Of a DNA stretch of 41,329 bases, positions 32,901 to 41,329 are shown piece after piece. Each line of letters starts with the position of its first letter. Positions within the stretch are counted from its first letter, which is position 1. Origin of the DNA: Chrysochromulina tobinii. Lineage: Eukaryota; Haptophyta; Prymnesiales; Chrysochromulinaceae. The position numbers and the translations under genes were made by a program. Under the pieces are notes generated by a model. That model was not told the origin of the DNA and did no database searches. It worked only from the letters and a program-made list of their open reading frames with translations. The stretch spans positions 1-41,329 of the forward strand of contig JWZX01001780.1 in assembly GCA_001275005.1 (NCBI GenBank). The letters are read 5' to 3'.

Positions 32901-34346
32901 GCGAGCTGCGCACTCACGAGGGCAGCCTGCTCGCCCTCCGTGCCTCTCTCTAGGAGCATCGGGTGGTTACAGGCCTTGCGCAGCTGCATGAACACGTTGC
33001 GCAGCGACGAGCGCGGGTTTTGGATGTGCTCCACCGAGCAGTCCATCAGAGCGCGGTACACGCGCATCTGCGAGGGCGTGAGAGACACCTTGAGCAGTGT
33101 CTCTCTCTTCGTAGGAAGTGGCTGAGTGAGCTCGGCCTTGGTGCGACGCAGCACGTACGGGCGTAGCATCTGCTGCAGCTCCACTACCTGCTCCGGTCGC
33201 CGCAGGTCACCGTACCGGCTGAGTAGCTCGGGACGACGCGCCTCCCCGAAAGCCTCCTCGTCCAAAAAGGACATCAGACCGAGGAGCTCTGGTACGTCAT
33301 TTTGCACTGGCGTGCCCGTGAGCAACGTGCAGTGCGGCACCTGCAGCGCGCGCAGCGACGCGGCGAATTTGGTGCGTGGGTTCTTGAGCCGGTGCGCCTC
33401 GTCGACGATCAGATACTGCCATGGGATGGCCGAGATCGCTGCGAGCTCAGCCGTGAGCCCCTCGGGCGCCGTAATGAGCACATGGTACCGCCGGCAGCCG
33501 GTGCGCCGCTGGCGCGCATCCGTGTGGTGCTCCTCGTTCGCAAGCAGCGAGTGGCGCGCCTCGGCGGGGCCGGTGAGCACCACGCCGCTCAGAGAGGTCC
33601 AGGCGCGCACCTGAGGAGGGAGGCAATCATTGGTCATCAGTGGTCATCAGTGGTCATCAGTGGAAGAGGGCCGCATGCAGCGACGTCCAGGCACGCACCT
33701 CACGCTCCCAGTGTGCGAGCGTCGAGACGGGCGCGACGACCAAAAAGGGACCTTGCACGTTCCGATGGCGGCTCAGCCATTCGAGCGTGAGCAGCAGCTG
33801 GCATGTCTTACCCAGCCCCATCTCGTCCGCCAGGATGGCGGAACGGCCCGCGTGCCAGCATGCCAGCAACCAATTAATGCCCTCGAGCTGGTAGCCACGC
33901 AGCGCACGCCCCGGAGGCAGCTGCAGCTCCGGCTCGGTCTGGGGTCGGAAGGGTCGGCTCCTCTCAACAGCCCGCATCTCATCGGAGGGCGCAGGCAGAG
34001 GTGGGCGCACCAGCAGCGCGTGGCAGCGGCGCCATGCCTCAGCGGCGCCACATAGCCGGCGCGCGCGCGCCCACGGTAGCCAGGAGAGCTGCGCATAGTC
34101 AAGGCCACGCCACTTGATCAGCACTAACGAGCGCCGGCGAGGCGGCGTTTGTGCGGCAGCAGCGGCAGCAGCGGCAGCAGCGGCAGCAGCGGCAGCAGCG
34201 GCAGCAGCGGCAGCGGTCGATGGCACTCGCCCGGCCTCTGCCGCTGGACCGGCAGAGCAACCCCCGCTCGGGCGCCCTTCTGGCGCGCCCTCCCGATGAC
34301 GAAAGGGCGTGTCGTTGTCGCCGCCGCCGCCGCCGCCGCCGCCGCT

Positions 34347-34386
<40 letters not shown>

Positions 34387-36857
34387 GAGCCAGAGCCAGC
34401 GCCAGCACAGCGGCCGGGTTGGCTGGCTCGACGGCGGACAGCGCTGCGCCGCCCGTGGCGCGGCTTGACAGAGATGATGCGCTCGATCATGAGGATCTCG
34501 GCCAGCTCAGGCAGCACGAACTCGCACACGCACGCCCCACCACCACCCCCGCATGTACCGTCGCTGCCCTCGCACATGCGGATGCCGCGGCCCGCCGCCC
34601 GCACTGCCTCCTCCTCGATGTCCTCTTCCGCCGCCGCCACGGCATCGCCGCCGTCCTGGGCGCCCCACTCGGCGCGCCATCGGCTCAATTGGCGCTGCGC
34701 ACCAGCCGCGATGAGCTCGTCTTCTCGAACCCATGAGCACAAGCTTGGGCACATGTCGCGCCAGCGCACCAGGAACAGCTCGCCACGGCGCTCGACGGTC
34801 GAGGAGCCTCGACCGTCCACTGATGCGGACGAAGCAATTGACGAAGCAATTGACGAAGCCAAGGCTGCCGAGGCGGCCGCCGCGCAGCTTGCGCCCTTGG
34901 TGCCTTTGCCCAACGTGCCGCTCGGCGCGCCCTCGAAGGCGAGCCGGCGCCAGCCGTAGATGCGCTCGACACGTGCGCCACGCAGGACGCCTTTCCCAAA
35001 GTGCACGCCAAGCCGTCGCTCGAGCGGCGGAGCGGCGGTGGACGACGCAGGCGCTCCTCCTGTCGCTGCTGCCACAGCCTCCTGCACCTCGCTCTCCTCG
35101 TCCTCGTCCTCCGAGGACGACTCAGAAGATGAGGCGGCCGCGGCCGCAGCGGCGGCGGCGGCGGCGGCGCTGCGCGCGTGCACGTGCACGGCGGCGCAGC
35201 GCACCCGCGACAGATCGCCCCGAGACTCTCTGAACGACGTCGCGCCGCGCCCACGCTTAGCACCTGTCGAGGCGGCTGCGGATGCGGAGCGGGACGTCGA
35301 GGGCACGGGCGATGGCGATCGGTCATTGCCGCGCACAAACTTTGCTCCATCGCTCCCCGGCGCTCCGGCCGTTTCAAACTCGCCCTCCTCCTCCTCCTCC
35401 TCGTCGTCGTCGTTGTCGATCCTGTCCGTGTACGAGATACGAGCCACGCCAAGCAGCCGGTCGCTCCGTCGGCCAGCGTCGCCACCTCGTCGACTGCGCG
35501 GCCGCACGGCCCTATCCTCATCGTCGCTGCCGCTGCCGCTGCCGCTGCCGCTGCCGCTGCCGCTGCCACCATCGCTTCCGCTGCCGCTTCCGCTGCCGCT
35601 TCCGCTGCCGCTTCCGCTTCCGCTGCCGCTGCCGCTGCCGCTGCCGCTCGCGCCGCTGTTGCCACGGCCTCGATCGCGACGTCTAACCCCAGCCTTGCTC
35701 GACGACGTGTTCACCGGCACTCGCGCCTTGCCTTTCGACCGAGCGCCGTCCCGAGCGTCGTCTGCGCTGCCCTCGTCGTCGTCATCCGAGTTCGCACCGA
35801 TGGCGTCGTCGTAGGCCACCCGAGAATTCGTACGCGGCCGCAGCGCGCGCGAACCCGCCCGCGACGGCGCCGATGGCCGCGCCTCGGGGCCGCGAGCGCC
35901 TACGAGCACGCCGTCGCCACGCACGAGCCGCCCGCTGCTGTGCTCAGGACGACGCGACGACTCGAGGACGCCACCACCACCACCACCACCACCACCACCA
36001 CGAGATGCGAGGCCGCAGCGACGGCCGCCGCCGCCGTGTTCGGGTTCACCCTCGTCGCCGGCGAGCGGCACGCGACGCAGTTGCCGGGCGAGGGGCGCAA
36101 GCGCACGACGGAGCTGCGTCGCGTCGGTCGCCCGGCGCAAACGGGCGAGCCAACGTGCACGTCCCTCGCGCCATTCGGTACCCAGGGCGAGCGGCGCCAT
36201 CCCCTGCTGCTCCAGATACTCGACCATCTTGGCCAGCGCCTCGACCGTCTCGTGCTGGGCCACGCGAAAGCGCCACGTCTCGCGAAACTGCGCCCAGCTG
36301 CGTTGGTGCGAGGCCATCGGCATCGCCGCCTCCACCTCAAGCAGCTCGCGCTTCAGCGCCTTGAGGTCGGAAGTGCCCGCGCCGCCAGCCGCAGCTTCAT
36401 CGGTATGCGGCTCCTCCGTCTCGGGTGGCATCGGCGGCGCGTCGGCTGCACGGGCTGGGATGGCGGCTTGCGCTGTTCCACTCGCTGCGAGCGCGATGGG
36501 TGGGATGGCCTCGTCATCGCTGTCGTCAGCTGCCGCAGGCGCCACCGCCGCCTCCGCATCGCCGTCCTCGGACAAGTCGGAGACCTCGTCCTCAGACACA
36601 ATCCTGCCCGGCGGGAGGACTTGCGATGGGGCGCCACGGACGAGCCGTCGCAGCGTGGAATGGCTGGCCGGCCGTGGCGGCGCATCTGGGCCTCGCACGA
36701 CCTTGTTGAGTGGTACGGTCCTGCCGCGCACGGGCAGCACCTCATCATCCCAGAGCTCGTCGTCGCTCTCGATCTTCTGGATGGGCGCCTTCCGTAGGAG
36801 CGAGGGTGCAGGCGCCGGCGGTCTTGCAAGCGAAGGCAGGCGACCAGCTGTCGACAT
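29984..36857 (-). CDS. CHD: CHD-type chromodomain helicase chromatin remodeler (2 exons)
   Basis: Exons 36857-33699 and 33610-29984, phase 0, 2261 residues. CHD remodelers slide nucleosomes using ATP. Order: disordered N-terminus with an SG repeat; chromodomain 1 (~620-735; ELFLVRWRDMCPSLCSWV); chromodomain 2 (~785-930; MIERIISVKP, then VLIKWRGLDYAQLSWLP); SNF2 lobe 1 with LRGYQLEGINWLL, Walker A ADEMGLGKT (Lys1017), DEAH at 1123-1126, LLTGTPVQND and a CNHPMLL block; lobe 2 with KVLLFSQFAIMLDLLEDYL, DGTVKGDARQRAID, TTRAGGQGINLTAADTVI, WNPQGDMQGQARAHRIGQ. Then the CHD-type AEIEDLLRWGAYGLL, a long disordered region and a conserved-looking end (YRLGAQSLAQWL). Both chromodomains and the lobe junction are interrupted by low-complexity inserts. 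Identification as CHD is firm; subfamily is not. Confidence 0.92.
30726..30801 (-). mobile_element. Family-B introner-like insertion retained in frame in the CHD exon
   Basis: The 19 bases at 30726-30744 and 30783-30801 match at 16 positions, an offset of 57 bp (19 codons). Between them, on the minus strand, is GCATGCAAGTGCTCACTACG, the family-B core. It is read as coding (SHASAHYGASAHL) in a disordered region. The duplicated site has GGCGCACC where spliced copies have a GT, so no canonical 5' splice site exists. Confidence 0.75.
32641..32744. repeat. 12-bp minisatellite inside the CHD helicase region
   Basis: About nine copies of TGAGCGCC(G/A)(A/G)GT encode repeated ALN(P/S/L) on the minus strand, between helicase lobes 1 and 2 at residues ~1340-1378. 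Substitutions within units are few. Confidence 0.92.
33611..33698 (-). mobile_element. Introner-like intron, family A, in CHD (88 bp)
   Basis: Minus strand GTGCGTGCC to CCTCCCTCCTCAG, phase 0. The first ~21 bases of the intron and the 2 exon bases before it (33700-33678) recur at 33612-33590 with three mismatches, offset by the intron length. The core is three TGATGACCAC words followed by TGATGACCAATGATTGCC. Both copies encode EVRAWTSL, and only one is kept. Confidence 0.9.
34150..34400. repeat. (GCAGCA/GCAGCG)n and (GCC)n tracts interrupting chromodomain 2
   Basis: 34150-34214 is a run of GCAGCAGCG words giving poly-Ala, and 34318-34386 a (GCC)n run giving poly-Gly, on the minus strand. Together they form an insert of about 100 residues inside the second chromodomain of CHD. 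Confidence 0.85.
35527..35650. repeat. (GCCGCTGCCGCT)n tract giving a Gly-Ser repeat in CHD
   Basis: A long run of GCCGCTGCC-type words with a few GCTTCC variants encodes repeated Gly-Ser in the disordered N-terminal part of CHD (minus strand). Confidence 0.88.
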
Positions 36858-36924
36858 GTGGCGGATTCGGAAGACGCGCTTCGCCGTGTGAACGTTAACA
36901 CGACCTCCGCGACAACCTGGTAGT

Positions 36925-36996
36925 TGTGTATCCCGGCTCCCCCGGTGTTTTTGTACCGGTGTGTGTCCCGGCTCCCCCCGGTGTCTTTTTACCGGT
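36925..36996. repeat. ~36-bp tandem element in the CHD/ART divergent promoter
   Basis: Two adjacent units, each with GT(G)T-rich start, CCCGGCTCCCC, CGGTGT, a T-run and ACCGGT. It sits between the CHD ATG (36857) and the ART ATG (37060). A similar sequence, CCGGCTCCCAACGGTGTTTTT, occurs at ~27031-27051 at the 5' end of TTLL. Confidence 0.75.
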
Positions 36997-37059
36997 AAAC
37001 ACTATTATTGCCGTGCGTCTTTTGGGTGTGAGGTCGAGGCGCTCTCTCGAGCGCAAGCC

Positions 37060-39318
37060 ATGCCTGACATGGAGGCTGTCGAGGCAGCCGCCAATGCTGG
37101 CGTGGCATCGCGCTTGCTCGAACTCGAAGAGGAGAACCTGACATTGCAACGGACCTGTCGAATGCAGCAGGATGAGATCGATCAATTGAGTGACGAGATC
37201 TATGATCTGCGCTGCGCCCAGGACAGCAGCGCAGCCAACGAAGAAGATGTTGCTGCCGCGCCAGCGGCACCACCAGCAGAGTCGCTAGCGCTCGCCACCG
37301 TAGAGATTCGCAAGGCCCGACAGCACACCGTCGCTATGCTGCGAGCGATCCGCACGCTCCAGGCCGCGGCCGGACTGCCCGCTGAAACGGACCCCACAAC
37401 CATGGGTGCAGGCCTCCGCAACATGGCTGTCGCCGAGCTTCGCCACCTAATGCGCCTGACCGAGGACGTGGTGCGCCACTCCCAGAGCGCCGTGGAGGCC
37501 CTGTCGATCGGCCGGCCTTTGACCTCGCGCGCACGCTACCTGCAGCCGCTAGCGGAGCTCATCGGTCCACCGCCGGCTACACGCACCTGGGAGGACGAGT
37601 GGATCGCCCTGAACGTGGAGGCCTTCGCGATCGCCGGCCGGATGGAGTGCGCCAACGAATTTCACGTCAAAATGCACGACACACCAGAGAGACTGCGAAC
37701 CAACTTTAGCCCAACCATCGACGACCTGCTCCGCTCACCCTCGTGGACGCGTGAGCGTGCGGAGCTGTACGTGTTGCTCGGAACCGCGGCAGGATCCATC
37801 AGCCGCGCGCTGCGCGGCCGCGATTCGTGCTACGTGGCCAGCACGTACGCGCTTTGCGAAGCTCTGTTTGAATCGCGCCCCGACTCGAGGAGCAAGCTAC
37901 CACCGCGGATGTTCCGCAACATGCTCGGCGAGTGCAGCCTCACCGAGGCGGAGCCGAACTGGAAGCAGCTCGAACAACCGGACGAGACGGGCTTCTGCGG
38001 CCTCACGAGCATGGCACTCACGCTCGTCGACTGCATGCCGCAGAGTTTCACCGAAACCGGCTTCGCTGTGCGCGTGGCAGCCAAGCACCGCGTTGAACAC
38101 AAGCCGGCTCCAGGAGACGTGGTTGCCTTCGACTCAGCGCCCGATGACGAACACGGCGCCCACACCGCCATCATTACTACCTCCAACAGACAGGCGTGCT
38201 TCCCGCCGAACACGCAATTCCGCCTCAAGGAAGTGTTCGGTGCTGGCGAATGGGAGGCGCCTGGAGGCAAGTTCCCACAGCAGCGTCTCCTTGTCGTGAC
38301 CGCCACTTACCATCCGCCTCGCTCGGATGTGGTGGGCAAGTTCTCGCAGCTCTTTGCCGACCAGCAGCCGAAGCTCTGCGGCAGTCGTGAAGCACTCATC
38401 TTCGGGCGGCCCGAGGCGTGCGCGCTAGGCCTCGACGGCCTAGCTGACAACCCAATGCTCTCCATGGCGGATGAGTTTGCGCGCGACCTCGAGTGGACGA
38501 CGTGGGAGGGCGCCAAATACACGCTCCGAAGCGAGTACGAATATGTTACGGGGTCGGCCGTGTCGGCGCCCTGCGGTGCGTCCGGCACACGAGACGAGGC
38601 GAATGACGGTAAGACGCTTGCCGACTTTCAGGCAGCTGCCAACGCGTGGATCGCCGACCGCCGGCGTAAGGGTCTCGGCACAATACCCGGAGAGAGCGCC
38701 CTGTTGACGCGTGACGAAGTGCTCGCCGTGCGACTGATCACGGGGCCCGCCCACCATCCGATCAACGGGTTCCTTCGCCAGACTTCAAAGGTCGTTGGCG
38801 AGCACCGGCGCATTCTAGCGCAGCACCCGAGCCTCACCTTTGCCGCGACCGTCGGCCACGTGTGCCGCGCCCTCCGCAAGCTCGCTGATGTGGCATCGGA
38901 GGAGGAGATCAGCACTCCCCTGTGGAGAGGCATGCGTGGAGCGGTGCCGAGCAGCTTCTGGGAGGAGGACTCGGGATTCATACCCACCTCGGCACGGCAG
39001 GGAGTAGTCGTCGAGCCTGCCTTTATGTCCACGTCGCGTCTAGAGCAGGCATGCATCGATTTCATGCAAGCCGATGGCCCCAATGTGCTGTGGGTGATCC
39101 AGCCACAGCCGGCGACAGGGGGCGTCGATTGCGCCTTCCACAGCGGGGCGAGTGTGAGCATACTTTCGCAGTTTGCCCACGAAGATGAAGTGCTCTTTGC
39201 GCCAGGAACGATGCTGCGTGCCACACCTGAGTCCACCACCGCGAGGGCGAGCGCTCCCTTCGAGGAGGCGGGTAAGAAGAGGTATCGCATGATCAAGGTC
39301 GTGCCCTCGGTGTTTTGA
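37060..39318 (+). CDS. R-S-E-type mono-ADP-ribosyltransferase domain protein with coiled coil
   Basis: Intronless, 752 residues from the ATG at 37060. ARTs of this type move ADP-ribose from NAD+ to a protein side chain, usually arginine. The C-terminal ~200 residues carry the complete triad: Arg623 in LWRGMRG, Ser657-Thr-Ser in AFMSTS, and Glu708-Asp-Glu710 in HEDEVLFAPGT, whose E-x-E spacing suggests arginine-specific transferase activity. Residues ~15-55 form a coiled coil. A middle block has Cys313 in TGFCGLTSMAL, then PGDVVAFDS and a His pair (365/368) in EHGAHTAI; this order recalls NlpC/P60 or CHAP-like cysteine hydrolases, which is only a suggestion. No signal peptide is present, so an intracellular role is likely. 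Composition resembles neighbouring genes. The 203 bp to the divergent CHD ATG hold a tandem element. Confidence 0.82.
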   Translation: MPDMEAVEAAANAGVASRLLELEEENLTLQRTCRMQQDEIDQLSDEIYDLRCAQDSSAANEEDVAAAPAAPPAESLALATVEIRKARQHTVAMLRAIRTLQAAAGLPAETDPTTMGAGLRNMAVAELRHLMRLTEDVVRHSQSAVEALSIGRPLTSRARYLQPLAELIGPPPATRTWEDEWIALNVEAFAIAGRMECANEFHVKMHDTPERLRTNFSPTIDDLLRSPSWTRERAELYVLLGTAAGSISRALRGRDSCYVASTYALCEALFESRPDSRSKLPPRMFRNMLGECSLTEAEPNWKQLEQPDETGFCGLTSMALTLVDCMPQSFTETGFAVRVAAKHRVEHKPAPGDVVAFDSAPDDEHGAHTAIITTSNRQACFPPNTQFRLKEVFGAGEWEAPGGKFPQQRLLVVTATYHPPRSDVVGKFSQLFADQQPKLCGSREALIFGRPEACALGLDGLADNPMLSMADEFARDLEWTTWEGAKYTLRSEYEYVTGSAVSAPCGASGTRDEANDGKTLADFQAAANAWIADRRRKGLGTIPGESALLTRDEVLAVRLITGPAHHPINGFLRQTSKVVGEHRRILAQHPSLTFAATVGHVCRALRKLADVASEEEISTPLWRGMRGAVPSSFWEEDSGFIPTSARQGVVVEPAFMSTSRLEQACIDFMQADGPNVLWVIQPQPATGGVDCAFHSGASVSILSQFAHEDEVLFAPGTMLRATPESTTARASAPFEEAGKKRYRMIKVVPSVF

Positions 39319-40332
39319 AAGTTGACACTAAGTTGACACGGGGGCGGGGTCTCTGACTCTCTGTCGAGTGCCGAGTGCCTCGGCCCCGCGAGCCGTGCAG
39401 CGTGTTCGGTACGGACGTACGGTAGACGGTGTACGGCTAGTACGGGCGCCCCGCGCGCACCGCACACGACAATCAGCACCGGGATACGATACAGCTTACT
39501 AGCAATCACCGGTCCGCGCGTGGCGTGTCGCGGGCGTGAACTGATCGCGGGCGTGATCGCCAGCCGTGTATTCCCCGCCGAGCCGCTGAATCACCGCTCG
39601 CTCGCTACCGCGCGCCGCCAGATGAAGCGAAGTGAAATTGGTACATTAACCATCATGGTTCGACGAGTCCCCGTTATACCGGTCGATCGCGGGACGCCGT
39701 AATCATGGTGATCGGAACGATCGTCCGTCCGGGTATTCGTCGGCGCGGCGAAGCGTGGACGCCAGGACGGTCCGCGGCGTCCACCGGCGAGTTCGCACGG
39801 AGCTGGGCCGGGTAAATCGTTCGATGAGCGCGTCACCGCGTCTATTTTTACGCGCGCCCGACCGCACTACGAGTACTAATTTCCGCGCGCCTCGCCCGGC
39901 CGCACGTGTTACTCGAAAGCGATCGTACACCAACGAGAGACCGCTGCCCATTTAATAGCCCGCCCGCGCCGCACGCGCACGACTGTGTGCGCGGCGAGTT
40001 GGCGTCATGAAGCGCATGCTGCAGCTCCCGTTCGCACGGGGATCCCGCTCCGCGGCTAAAGCGATGCGTGGCCCGTGTGCTCGTGCCCTATCCACCGGTG
40101 CCGTTAGGCCAGGTCATCTGTGAAGGTCATCTGTGAAGGTCATCTGTGAAGGGCATCCGCTTCACAGGCGCAAGGACCTGCGGCGGACCGCTACCTGGAC
40201 CTCTGCTCCATCCCCAGCTCCTCCTGGGACGTCTTCGGGGCGCCGACTTAGGCGCTTACCGGCGCTCGTGGCAGCTCCTGGGCTTCCGCTGCCCCGCCCT
40301 GCTTTGCTCATACGCCGTCGATTCGTCGCACC
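39319..40332. other. Gap without a supported gene
   Basis: Convergent region between the ART and bromodomain genes. 40112-40150 holds three 13-bp copies of GGTCATCTGTGAA. After it, an acceptor-like CTTCACAG at ~40166 precedes a short frame reading DRYLDLCSIPSSSWDVFGAPT that ends near 40250. It could be the last exon of an unrecognised gene, but I cannot join it to anything. Confidence 0.35.
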
Positions 40333-41113
40333 TCATGGCGCACCCCCTGTGAGTGAGATGGTGGCTGCAAGCAGCGAGCGCACGTGCATGTCGAGCCGGA
40401 TGAAGGTCTTGGGCTCGAGCGCGTCCACGTCAATCTTGATTTCGCGCCCGTCGGCGCACGTCTCGACCGCATGCGACGAGAACGCCTCGGCGAGCCGCCC
40501 GATCTGCACTCGCTGGTCGTCGCTCAGCTTGACGACGTTGTCAAGAAGCTGGTGGCGCATCTGCGGCGTGATGAAGAAGGGCGCTCCGCTCTGCACAGGC
40601 ACGTTGCCCACACCACGAATGGACAGAGGCGGCGCGCGCGTCACGCCGGACGGCTTGCGTGCGAGGCCAGGAGGACGAGATTCGGCCTCCGAGAACTTCT
40701 TGGACGCAATCGAGCGCATCTCGTCAATGTACTTTTTGATCCACGAGTTCGGGCCGTTGTAGGTGAGTGCGTTCTGCCAGACGAGGTCGACGTCCGCGCG
40801 CAGCGCCGCCACAGTCTCGTACTCTAGGCTCTCGAGCTTTCGAAGGATGGTGCTCAAATCCATCGGATGCTCGATCACCTGTGGGGAAGGGGGGGGCGCC
40901 GTGGTGAGCACTTGCATGCAGGGCCGGTGGAGCTCAAATCCATCGGATGCTCGATCACCTCGAGGTAGTTCCACAACTGCAATTTCTGCCAGTCGACCGG
41001 GTCCTTGAAGTATTTGGCCGACGGCTGCTGACGCAAGAGCCTGATCACCTTGTGGTACCTGCTCGCTACCTCCTCGCGCCCCTCGAGGTACCTGGCACCG
41101 CCGCCGCCGCCGC

Positions 41114-41154
<41 letters not shown>

Positions 41155-41329
41155 TCGTGGCCGTTCGAGGCGCCGCCCAACACGACGCTCCTGCTGTTCC
41201 CGCCCGCGCCCGGCGCAGCGCTCACTGGCGGAGCGGCCCTGTAGGAGGACGGGGCCGGCGCCGGCGCCGGCGCCGGCGCGGGCGCGGGCTCCAGCTTTGC
41301 GGCCGGTGGTGGCCGCGGCTTGGCGGCTG
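40333..41329 (-). CDS. Bromodomain-NET (BET-like) protein, C-terminal part (cut by the window edge)
   Basis: Exons 41329-40959 (5' partial) and 40878-40333, phase 0. The reading frame stays open to the window end, so the N-terminus is outside. A Pro/Ala/Gly-rich stretch leads to a bromodomain: VIRLLRQQPSAKYFKDPVDW, YLE|VIEHPMDLSTILRKLES, and ALTYNGPNSWIKKYIDEM with the Asn that binds acetyl-lysine. A NET-like domain follows (FITPQMRHQLLDNVVKLSDDQ ... IKIDVDALEPKTFIRLDMHV). BET-family proteins bind acetylated histones through bromodomains and recruit partners through NET. Only one bromodomain is visible; a second may lie beyond the edge. The ATG is not in the window. Confidence 0.85.
40879..40958 (-). 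mobile_element. Introner-like intron, family B, in the bromodomain gene (80 bp, perfect 29-bp duplication)
   Basis: The 29 bases at 40852-40880 recur exactly at 40932-40960, offset by the intron length. Each copy reads AGGTGATCGAGCATCC on the minus strand (IEHPMDL in the bromodomain). The core has CTGCATGCAAGTGCTCACCA, then a C-rich tract (CCCCCCCCTTCCCCACAG). Phase 0. Confidence 0.95.
41099..41152. repeat. (GCC)n tract giving poly-Gly before the bromodomain
   Basis: An almost pure GCCGCC run with one CTGCCG interruption encodes poly-Gly with one Ser on the minus strand, just ahead of the bromodomain. Confidence 0.9.

Noticed and set aside
35178-36797. 539-residue plus-strand open frame
   Set aside because: Antisense to CHD; poly-Ala and poly-Thr runs reflect the (GCC)n/(CAC)n tracts. 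No domain.
37060-39318. A secreted bacterial-type ADP-ribosylating toxin acquired by transfer
   Set aside because: No signal peptide, composition like its neighbours, and a coiled-coil N-terminus. A host enzyme is the simpler reading.
40112-40150. Three GGTCATCTGTGAA copies as another family-A introner
   Set aside because: The words resemble reversed TGATGACC, but there is no gene, splice pair or exon copy around them; treated as a small tandem repeat.

Overview
The window is nuclear DNA of a eukaryote. Genes lie on both strands without operons, many are split by short GT-AG introns, and the products are typical of a flagellated, secretory protist: ERO1, a CHD chromatin remodeler, a BET-type bromodomain/NET protein, a tubulin tyrosine ligase-like enzyme, and proteins with cyclic-nucleotide-binding, prolyl-hydroxylase-like and RING/IBR domains. 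High GC, long Gly/Ala/Ser low-complexity runs inside conserved domains, and introner-like introns suggest a unicellular alga, for example a haptophyte or another chlorophyll-c lineage. That placement is inference; no rRNA or organellar marker is present.

Layout: 97-1877 (+) ERO1 oxidoreductase. 2532-5348 (+) a fusion of a GT61-like glycosyltransferase with GDP-mannose 4,6-dehydratase. 5349-6333 a tandem-repeat intergenic region. 6334-7422 (-) a possible glycosyltransferase-like protein. 7556-7876 (+) a small one-pass membrane protein. 8635-11713 (-) a double cyclic-nucleotide-binding, coiled-coil protein with an apparent frameshift. 11926-14289 (+) an MFS-like transporter. 15643-18210 (-) a RING/IBR-ankyrin-LRR protein. 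18634-22062 (-) a large multipass membrane protein. 22518-23465 (-) a SAM methyltransferase. 23713-24840 (-) an unresolved multi-exon gene. 25017-25964 (+) a 2OG-Fe(II) oxygenase. 26029-26937 (-) a hypothetical protein. 27010-29444 (+) a TTLL enzyme. 29984-36857 (-) a CHD remodeler. 37060-39318 (+) an ADP-ribosyltransferase-domain protein. 40333 to the window end (-) a bromodomain/NET protein, cut by the window edge. Several neighbours are divergent and share short 5' regions. Two or three genes (GT61-GMD fusion, possible GT, 2OG oxygenase, ERO1) belong to the secretory pathway; two (CHD, BET) act on chromatin.

The most striking system is the intron population. Of 13 introns I could place, eight contain a clear copy of the adjoining exon sequence (17 to about 50 bp), displaced by exactly one intron length, so each intron is a tandem duplication of an exon segment with a short shared core inserted. 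There are two core families. Family A is rich in TGATGACC/TGATTGCC and usually ends CCTCATCAG. Family B carries CATGCAAGTGCTCACCAC. Three duplications (24, 27 and 29 bp) are perfect, which points to recent gain. One family-B copy with its own flanking duplication sits unspliced and in frame inside the CHD coding exon. This looks like an active or recently active intron-generating element that makes unusually long target duplications at AGGT-type sites.
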